A stretch of 8,258 nucleotides of DNA from Bacteroidia bacterium (GTDB lineage Bacteria > Bacteroidota > Bacteroidia > Chitinophagales > Saprospiraceae): positions 1-8,258 of the forward strand of contig JAUILM010000226.1 in NCBI GenBank assembly GCA_030432855.1. Direction: 5' to 3'. Positions 1 through 4,509 of the stretch are shown piece by piece. Under the pieces are notes generated by a model that worked only from the letters and a program-made list of their open reading frames with translations, was not told the origin of the DNA and ran no database searches. A program made the translations under genes and the position numbers. Every line of letters begins with the position of its first letter. The first letter of the stretch is position 1.

Positions 1-2333
1 GTTTTACAGATGCACCCGGTCTGTTTGAATATAATGAAGCAGCAGCCACATTTACACCATTTTCTATCACTGAAGACGAGGCACATATAGACGCCGTCTG
101 GAATGATAAGATAGGCAATGTCATTGTTTGTGTAAATAAGGACGAGCAAGCACCTGCATTCTACCTTATCAAAGCTGACGACCTCGTCCGACCTTTTGAT
201 GCTTTGGATGATATCAATTACCGTATAAATGACATTGCCAGCAATGATTTTGAGCGACTGCTACTGGTAGGTACTACCAACGGTCTCCGACGTGTGATTC
301 AGAGTAAAAAGCAGGTGAAGACTTATCTACAGGATCAGTCTGATGAGATGAGAGGTATCACAGGAACTCCTGACGGAACTATCTATGTGGCTGGAGCCGG
401 TCTGGAGTGGTATAGATTACACCCTAGCTCCGACTCCACCACCACCATTCCCCTCGACTTTAGGTATGATCCATCCCTACAGTATACTTCTTCTGCTTCC
501 AATTTGGTTTATGATACCAGTGGGTACATTTGGGGTGTTCGACACAGTCGCAAGTACGGTGGTGAATTGATCAAATACGATCTGGTGGATTCTACCTTTG
601 AATCTTATCTACTGCCTCATCGAAACATCATCACATTTGCCATGGGGGCAGATCAACTGATATATATGCTTTCGACGGCTGAGGACGGTCCCACTTTTCT
701 GTCATCTTTTGATCCCAAGCAACCGAGTTTTAGCCATTACTTTACCGCAGATGGACTTAACCCCGTGGAAAATGAAGTCGTCACCTGTTTGGAGATGGGC
801 GAGGAAAGAATCTGGATCGGTACTTCTGACAATGGTGTGATAGAGATAGACTTGAAGAATGATGCCAGGACAGATATTGACGAAGAGACGGAAGAATACT
901 TTGGACTCACGAGCAGAAACATACAGTGCCTGCATGAGGATCTAAATGGAAATCTTTGGATTGGTACAGATGCCGGAGTTAATGTGTACGATATAGAAAC
1001 CCGGGAGTTTCGCTTTTATGACACCAGAGATGGACTGGTGGATAATGATATTCGCAGCATCCTGGAGGATGAAAACGGCAATTTTTGGTTTAGCACATTT
1101 AGTGGTTTGTCCTATTTCAATGATACCCTGCGGACTTTTCGCAACTTTAGTGTGGATGATGGATTGACACAGCGTTCTTTCAACCGGTTTTCTGCGTATC
1201 AGGATCATGAAGGAGGTCTGTACTTTGGAGGTAGAAACGGAGTGGAGTTTTTTCACCCCAACGAAATGCTGGAGCGAAATCTCGATGCACCAATCCTAAT
1301 CTCATCCATGTCCTATTACGACCGGGAGGTGGGAAGCATCGTAAGAAAGGTGCGCGATGTCATCAATGTGGGGCAAGTGAGATTACCAGCCTCAAACCGG
1401 TACTTCGAATGTACTTTTGCATTGGCGGATTTCACCTATCCCAGTCTCAATCAATTTGAATACCGACTGGTGGGATTGGATGAAGAGTGGAATCAAAGTA
1501 CTACCCAAAACACTTTGAGATTTAATAATCTGGCATCCGGCAACTATACACTACAAATACGGGGTAGAGACCGTAATCTTAACTTAAGTAGTCAGTTATT
1601 TGAGCTGCCAATTAAAGTAGAAGAGTTCTTCTACAAGAAGAGTTGGTTTCTTCTGCTATGTGTCGCATTGCTTTCCTTTATCGTATATGTCTTCCATCGT
1701 ATACAACTTCAGCAGGCCATTAATATGGAGCGATTCAGGACGAAGATTTCCAGTGATCTACACGATGATGTCGGGGGACTCCTTTCCGGCCTTGCCATGC
1801 AGACAGAATTACTCGAGTTTTCTGCCAGTGAAGCAGACAAGCCCAAGCTCAAAAGGATCAGTGATATGAGTCGAAATGCCATGGCACAAATGCGGGATGT
1901 GATTTGGGCTACTGATGCACGAAAAGACCGGTTTGAAGATTTACTCACCCGCATGAAGGAATATGCCGCAGAGATTCTTTTTCCGAGAGCCATTACCTGC
2001 TACTTTCATACCAAGGGTATAAATCTCGAAAAACGAATACCCGTCCAGGTTAGACAAAACCTCTATCTAATCTTTAAGGAAGCAATCACCAATGTCGCGA
2101 AGCACTCAAATGCAACTCAGGCAGATGTGACATTCACAAAGGAAGGGTCGGTCATCAAAATGGAAATTAGAGACAATGGTACCTCACTGAATGGATATCA
2201 GAAGCAGTCTTCCAGTTTGCATGGAGCAGGACTTAAAAATATGCAGATGCGTGCTGAAAACATTAAAGCCTCGTTATCTATTAATAAAGAGAATGGATTT
2301 AGAGTGGCTTTGGAAATGAAAGCCTTTGTGTGA
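1..2333 (+). CDS. Two-component sensor histidine kinase with beta-propeller sensor (5' end outside window)
   Basis: The frame is open from base 3 with no stop, so the gene starts left of the window. The TTG at 204 is an internal codon, not a start. 776 codons are visible. Seen in order: propeller-type repeats (reg_prop) with IWIGT from 810, LWIGT from 954, FWFST from 1083 and LYFGG from 1218; a Y_Y_Y domain at about 1425-1620; one membrane segment at about 1641-1700; a HisKA_3-type dimerisation region with phospho-acceptor His in DLHDDVG (codon 1761-1763); and a HATPase domain with N-box Asn in EAITN (2091-2093), D-box DNG (2172-2174) and G-box GAGLKN (from 2223). In this family the periplasmic propeller senses a ligand and the cytoplasmic kinase phosphorylates a LuxR/NarL-type regulator, here the next gene, 39 bases downstream. 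One oddity: the usual second Gly of the D-box (DNGxG) is Ser. The ligand cannot be told from sequence. Confidence 0.93.
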   Translation, partial: FTDAPGLFEYNEAAATFTPFSITEDEAHIDAVWNDKIGNVIVCVNKDEQAPAFYLIKADDLVRPFDALDDINYRINDIASNDFERLLLVGTTNGLRRVIQSKKQVKTYLQDQSDEMRGITGTPDGTIYVAGAGLEWYRLHPSSDSTTTIPLDFRYDPSLQYTSSASNLVYDTSGYIWGVRHSRKYGGELIKYDLVDSTFESYLLPHRNIITFAMGADQLIYMLSTAEDGPTFLSSFDPKQPSFSHYFTADGLNPVENEVVTCLEMGEERIWIGTSDNGVIEIDLKNDARTDIDEETEEYFGLTSRNIQCLHEDLNGNLWIGTDAGVNVYDIETREFRFYDTRDGLVDNDIRSILEDENGNFWFSTFSGLSYFNDTLRTFRNFSVDDGLTQRSFNRFSAYQDHEGGLYFGGRNGVEFFHPNEMLERNLDAPILISSMSYYDREVGSIVRKVRDVINVGQVRLPASNRYFECTFALADFTYPSLNQFEYRLVGLDEEWNQSTTQNTLRFNNLASGNYTLQIRGRDRNLNLSSQLFELPIKVEEFFYKKSWFLLLCVALLSFIVYVFHRIQLQQAINMERFRTKISSDLHDDVGGLLSGLAMQTELLEFSASEADKPKLKRISDMSRNAMAQMRDVIWATDARKDRFEDLLTRMKEYAAEILFPRAITCYFHTKGINLEKRIPVQVRQNLYLIFKEAITNVAKHSNATQADVTFTKEGSVIKMEIRDNGTSLNGYQKQSSSLHGAGLKNMQMRAENIKASLSINKENGFRVALEMKAFV

Positions 2334-2372
2334 TAGTGGGGTATTTGGTAACTTAATAGCTAAATTTTGATC

Positions 2373-3011
2373 ATGAATAGCATTGCGGTCGGTATTATAG
2401 AAGATGAACCTATCGTACGGGAAAGTTTGGTTACTTTTTTCGAAGGACAGAACAACATCGAGGTAGTATGTCAGGTAAATTCGCTTGAAGCTTTTCAACA
2501 GCTGTACAGTGATGGAAGCAATAAGGCACCCGATGTAATTTTGTTGGACATAGGTCTGCCCGGCATGTCGGGGCTGGAGGGTATTCGGATCATTAAGAAG
2601 ATTGTTGCTGATTCAGATATAGTAATGCTTACCACATATGAGGAATCAGAAACTATTTTTAAAGCGCTTTGTGCAGGAGCCTGCTCCTACCTTTCTAAGC
2701 GGTCCTCCTTATCACAGATCCTGGAGGCAATCACTGTGGTGAATCAGGGTGGCTCTTACATGTCACCATCTATCGCACGCAAAGTGGTCAAGTATTTCTC
2801 ACCCTCTGGACATAGTAAAAAAGAACTCCTTACACCCAGACAACAGCAGATCGTTGCAGGACTGGTTGAGGGACTTAGCTATAAAATGATCGCAGACAAG
2901 TATATCATCTCCATTGAAACCGTGAGAGATCATATTAAAAAGATCTATAAGAAGCTTCAGATAAACAGTAAGGCAGAGTTAATCAAGCTTTCAGTAGAAG
3001 GCGATATCTAG
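2373..3011 (+). CDS. LuxR/NarL-family response regulator
   Basis: 212 aa, the usual length for a NarL/FixJ-type regulator. The N-terminal receiver domain has the acidic cluster E10-D11-E12, phospho-acceptor Asp59 in LLDIGLPG, Thr87 in MLTTYE and Lys109 in YLSKR. The C-terminal LuxR-type helix-turn-helix (about 149-208) carries LTPRQQQIVAGLVEGLSYK and the recognition-helix part SIETVRDHIKKIYKKL. A TTG six bases upstream (2367) could in principle start the frame, but the ATG at 2373 gives the canonical receiver N-terminus. No Shine-Dalgarno is evident, as is common in Bacteroidota. It follows the kinase gene by 39 bases, so the two are almost certainly a co-transcribed cognate pair. Its phosphorylated form should bind DNA as a dimer; the repeated palindromes just downstream (from 3076) are candidate sites (inference). 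No intrinsic terminator is seen between this gene and the first repeat unit. Confidence 0.95.
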   Translation: MNSIAVGIIEDEPIVRESLVTFFEGQNNIEVVCQVNSLEAFQQLYSDGSNKAPDVILLDIGLPGMSGLEGIRIIKKIVADSDIVMLTTYEESETIFKALCAGACSYLSKRSSLSQILEAITVVNQGGSYMSPSIARKVVKYFSPSGHSKKELLTPRQQQIVAGLVEGLSYKMIADKYIISIETVRDHIKKIYKKLQINSKAELIKLSVEGDI

Positions 3012-3075
3012 ACTCCTGTGTTGTTAATAATATTACAGCCTTCTCTTAACATTTCTTAAAGTTGTCCTGATATCA
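3012..3075. other. Short intergenic segment before the repeat array
   Basis: 64 AT-rich bases between the regulator stop codon and the first repeat unit. They contain a weak TAATA-A-TATTA symmetry but no stem followed by a T-run and no recognisable promoter. Transcripts of the kinase-regulator operon could therefore run into repeat unit 1 and end at its terminator (inference). Confidence 0.5.
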
Positions 3076-3122
3076 CCCCATCAACATGGGGTTTCATGAC
3101 GGAGAAAGTGCACTTATCTTTA
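3076..3122 (+). promoter_or_regulatory. Operator palindrome and -7-like element, unit 1
   Basis: The palindrome CCCCAT-CAAC-ATGGGG (3076-3091) extends to 7-bp arms here (A at 3075, T at 3092). A TATCTTTA element (3115-3122) matches the Bacteroidota -7 consensus TAnnTTTG at 5 of its 6 fixed bases. Where the -33 TTG should lie there is only GTTTC, so the promoter may need an activator. If the RNA starts near 3127, the palindrome is centred near -43. The 23-base stretch between the two elements is the most diverged of the four units, yet its length is unchanged. Confidence 0.6.
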
Positions 3123-3126
3123 CATT

Positions 3127-3246
3127 ATCAAAATTGTGATTCTTTTAGAAGATTTTGATACTTAGGTTAAAATTGAGGCTTTAACGTAACACACACACTT
3201 AGATGTAAAGCTCCGAAGTTGGAAGAATTTCGGAGCTTTTTCTTTT
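3127..3246 (+). ncRNA. Putative small RNA, unit 1 (about 120 nt)
   Basis: The predicted 5' end is 4 bases after the -7-like element. Hairpin 1 pairs ATCAAAAT (3127-3134) with ATTTTGAT (3152-3159), extendable by one T-A pair. Hairpin 2 pairs GTTAAA (3166-3171) with TTTAAC (3180-3185) around loop ATTGAGGC. A CA-rich linker, one CA longer than in the other units, leads to the terminator hairpin (3207-3239). No known RNA family is recognised. Start and end are inferred from the promoter and terminator positions. Confidence 0.6.
3207..3246 (+). terminator. Intrinsic terminator, unit 1
   Basis: Perfect 11-bp stem AAAGCTCCGAA / TTCGGAGCTTT (3207-3217 with 3229-3239), 11-base loop, then T5-C-T4. It may also end read-through from the regulator gene. 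Confidence 0.88.
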
Positions 3247-3282
3247 GGTGCAAGTGAGTACGGTGGCGGTGTAAAAATGGGG

Positions 3283-3329
3283 CCCCATCAACATGGGGTT
3301 TTATGGAGGAGATGGTGTACTTATCTTTA
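3283..3329 (+). promoter_or_regulatory. Operator palindrome and -7-like element, unit 2
   Basis: Palindrome CCCCATCAACATGGGG at 3283-3298, then 23 bases, then TATCTTTA at 3322-3329. The left arm is preceded by GGGG, forming GGGGCCCC at the unit junction. The -33 position holds TTTTA instead of a TTG. Confidence 0.6.
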
Positions 3330-3333
3330 TACT

Positions 3334-3452
3334 ATCAAAATTGTGATCCCTTTTTCAAAGATTTTGATACTTAAGTTAAATTGAGGCTTTAACGTAACAC
3401 ACACTTAGATGTAAAGCTCCGAAGTTGGAAGAATTTCGGAGCTTTTTCTTTT
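3334..3452 (+). ncRNA. Putative small RNA, unit 2 (about 119 nt)
   Basis: Same plan as unit 1: hairpin 1 with arms 3334-3341 and 3361-3368 (extendable to 9 bp), hairpin 2 at 3375-3393 with a loop one A shorter, a CA-rich linker and a terminator hairpin. The hairpin 1 loop is 19 bases and C/T-rich. This unit also contains the longest accidental small frame of the array (23 codons from ATG 3303), which overlaps the promoter and is judged non-coding. Confidence 0.6.
3413..3452 (+). terminator. Intrinsic terminator, unit 2
   Basis: Same perfect 11-bp stem (3413-3423 with 3435-3445) and an 11-base loop identical to unit 1, then T5-C-T4. Confidence 0.88.
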
Positions 3453-3489
3453 GGTGCAACTGAGTACGGTGGCAGGTGTAAAAATGGAG

Positions 3490-3536
3490 CCCCATCAACA
3501 TGGGGTTTTATGGAGGAGATGGTGTACTTATCTTTA
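3490..3536 (+). promoter_or_regulatory. Operator palindrome and -7-like element, unit 3
   Basis: Palindrome at 3490-3505, 23 bases, TATCTTTA at 3529-3536. The base pattern before the palindrome is GGAG rather than GGGG, so the GGGGCCCC junction is not conserved while the palindrome is. Confidence 0.6.
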
Positions 3537-3540
3537 TATC

Positions 3541-3657
3541 ATCAAAATTGTGATCCCTTTTAAAGATTTTGATACTTAGTTAAAATTGAGGCTTTAACGT
3601 AACACACACTCAGATGTAAAGCTCCGAAGTTGGAATAATTTCGGAGCTTTTTCTTTT
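3541..3657 (+). ncRNA. Putative small RNA, unit 3 (about 117 nt)
   Basis: Hairpin 1 arms at 3541-3548 and 3566-3573, with a loop two bases shorter than in units 2 and 4; hairpin 2 at 3579-3598; linker with one T-to-C change; then the terminator. The two-base loop deletion breaks the small reading frame seen in unit 2 but leaves the stem intact, which favours RNA over peptide function. Confidence 0.6.
3618..3657 (+). terminator. Intrinsic terminator, unit 3
   Basis: Perfect 11-bp stem (3618-3628 with 3640-3650); the loop has one G-to-T change; T5-C-T4 tail. Confidence 0.88.
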
Positions 3658-3694
3658 GGTGGAAGTGAGTACGGTGGCAGGTGTAAAAATGGGG

Positions 3695-3741
3695 CCCCAT
3701 CAACATGGGGTTTTATGGAGGAGATGGTGTACTTATCTTTA
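3695..3741 (+). promoter_or_regulatory. Operator palindrome and -7-like element, unit 4
   Basis: Palindrome at 3695-3710, 23 bases, TATCTTTA at 3734-3741. Sequence between the two elements is identical to units 2 and 3. Confidence 0.6.
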
Positions 3742-3745
3742 CATC

Positions 3746-3865
3746 ATCAAAATTGTGATCCCTTTTTCAAAGATTTTGATACTTAAGTTAAAATTGAGGC
3801 TTTAACGTAACACACACTTAGATGTAAAGCTCCGAAGTTGAAAGAATTTCGGAGCTTTTTCTTTT
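3746..3865 (+). ncRNA. Putative small RNA, unit 4 (about 120 nt)
   Basis: Hairpin 1 arms at 3746-3753 and 3773-3780, hairpin 2 at 3787-3806, linker, terminator. It lies tail to tail with the thioredoxin gene on the other strand, whose 3' untranslated region must be antisense to this RNA if transcription runs past 3876. Confidence 0.6.
3826..3865 (+). terminator. Intrinsic terminator, unit 4
   Basis: Perfect 11-bp stem (3826-3836 with 3848-3858); one G-to-A change in the loop; T5-C-T4 tail. Read on the minus strand, the same hairpin lies about 17 bases after the thioredoxin stop codon but is followed by a poor T-run (TTTACATCT), so it would be at best a weak terminator for that gene. Confidence 0.87.
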
Positions 3866-3875
3866 GGTGGAAGTC

Positions 3876-4367
3876 CTATTGAGCAGCAGCCATCTTAGCT
3901 TCGAGTTCGTCTTCGTCACCCGGTAAGTAGCCATTGTGCGTATAGATGATCTCACCATCCTTTAAAAGGACAGTATAAGGAACAGATTGGAAATGAAGGT
4001 CTCTCATCAAAGATTGATTGGCATCGGTCAGAATCAAGTAAGGCCAACCCTTTTCAGCTACCATAGGCTTTACCTTAGCTAAAGCCCGGGCATCGTCCAC
4101 GGAGATCGCTACCAATTGCATATCATAGCTATCCAGCCAATCATCATAAATTTCTGCTATAGCATCCAGTTCTTTCTTACAGGGTGAGCACCAGGTGGCC
4201 CAAAAGCTGAGGATTGTAAACTGTTTCTCATTGGCAATATCTGCCAGATTCACCATCTGACCATCGAGAGTCTTTACTTCAGTAGAGGGAAGTGTGTTTT
4301 GAGAATACACAATCGTCGTAATAAAGACAAGAATTGGGAATATCAGGAATCTAGTATTCTTGACCAT
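3876..4367 (-). CDS. Secreted TlpA/ResA-like thioredoxin (thiol-disulfide oxidoreductase)
   Basis: 163 aa. An N-terminal signal peptide (basic VKNTR, hydrophobic core to about residue 20, likely cleavage near VYS-Q at 22) directs it out of the cytoplasm. It has no lipobox Cys, so it should be a soluble periplasmic protein. The thioredoxin fold shows FWATWCSPCKKEL with redox cysteines C60 and C63 and the cis-proline loop SVP (P130). The W-C-x-P-C pattern is typical of TlpA/ResA reductases, which reduce disulfides in exported proteins such as apocytochromes; the actual client here is unknown. The start is ATG at 4367, followed by a clear signal peptide. It is transcribed away from the barrel/Omp28-like pair, with which it shares a 142-base divergent region, and converges on the repeat array. 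There is no adjacent cytochrome biogenesis gene in view, so a role in that pathway is not supported here. Confidence 0.92.
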   Translation of the reverse strand: MVKNTRFLIFPILVFITTIVYSQNTLPSTEVKTLDGQMVNLADIANEKQFTILSFWATWCSPCKKELDAIAEIYDDWLDSYDMQLVAISVDDARALAKVKPMVAEKGWPYLILTDANQSLMRDLHFQSVPYTVLLKDGEIIYTHNGYLPGDEDELEAKMAAAQ

Positions 4368-4509
4368 AGCATTATCTTTAACCTTCTTTAATTTGATGTG
4401 ATCAAAACTCTACCCGGCATTGGGTGTGATTTTTGCTAAAACTACACCAAATAAGAGCGTAAAGTTATCTATTTCAAGTTTTTAACAGCATAGTAACCAT
4501 CAAAATTCT
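4368..4509. promoter_or_regulatory. Divergent promoter region between thioredoxin and barrel genes
   Basis: 142 bases with two symmetrical sequences. The first is the perfect palindrome TTTGAT-GTG-ATCAAA (4392-4406), whose nearest base is 25 bases upstream of the thioredoxin ATG. The second is an imperfect inverted repeat, ATTGGGTGT (4419-4427) with ACACCAAAT (4444-4452), 8 of 9 positions paired. No clean TAnnTTTG element is seen in either direction. The symmetry suggests a shared regulator for both transcripts (inference). The first palindrome resembles an FNR/CRP-class half-site pair but has a 3-base instead of a 4-base centre. Confidence 0.45.

Larger units (their letters stand above)
3076..3874 (+). 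repeat. Four-copy tandem repeat array of putative small-RNA genes
   Basis: Four direct repeats in the same orientation start at 3076, 3283, 3490 and 3695, giving periods of 207, 207 and 205 bases. Every unit contains a CCCCATCAACATGGGG palindrome, a TATCTTTA element 23 bases later, three hairpins and a T-run. Between units there is a spacer of about 25 bases beginning GAGTACGGTGGC and ending near the next palindrome. The last unit lacks this spacer, and its similarity stops at 3874, one base before the complement of the stop codon of the converging thioredoxin gene. Units 2 and 4 differ at about seven positions over 180 bases; unit 1 is the most diverged, mainly between palindrome and -7 element. 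The array looks like repeated unequal duplication of one transcription unit. It is not CRISPR-like (units too long, no unique spacers) and encodes no transposase. Confidence 0.95.

Noticed and set aside
204..206. TTG at 204 as the start of the sensor kinase.
   Set aside because: The frame stays open to base 3 with protein-like sequence before it, and the propeller would be truncated; the gene clearly enters from the left.
942..1256. Minus-strand open frame of 104 codons inside the kinase gene, with several similar frames on either strand inside the kinase, barrel, Omp28-like and pheT genes.
   Set aside because: They overlap clear protein families completely, lack recognisable domains, and are shadows of the real coding frames.
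2367..2369. TTG at 2367 as the start of the response regulator.
   Set aside because: The ATG at 2373, two codons later, gives the usual short N-terminus before the first receiver strand.
2341..2372. Separate promoter for the response regulator (TAAATTTTG just before its ATG).
   Set aside because: The spacing does not fit TAnnTTTG, no -33 partner is at a suitable distance, and it would leave almost no leader; co-transcription with the kinase is simpler.
3096..3786. Small reading frame in each repeat unit, starting at ATG 3096, 3303, 3510 and 3715 (20, 23, 17 and 23 codons), beginning MEEMVYLSL or MTEKVHLSL.
   Set aside because: The C-terminal part is broken by 2-base indels in units 1 and 3, differences between unit 1 and the others are mostly amino-acid changing, and the frame overlaps the -7-like element and hairpin 1. 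Stems are conserved where the frame is not. A peptide is not excluded, but RNA explains the pattern better.
3076..3874. CRISPR array, integron attC cassettes or MITE copies as an explanation of the repeats.
   Set aside because: Units are about 207 bases without unique spacers, there are no cas or integrase genes, no cassette open reading frames, and no terminal inverted repeats with target-site duplications around each unit.
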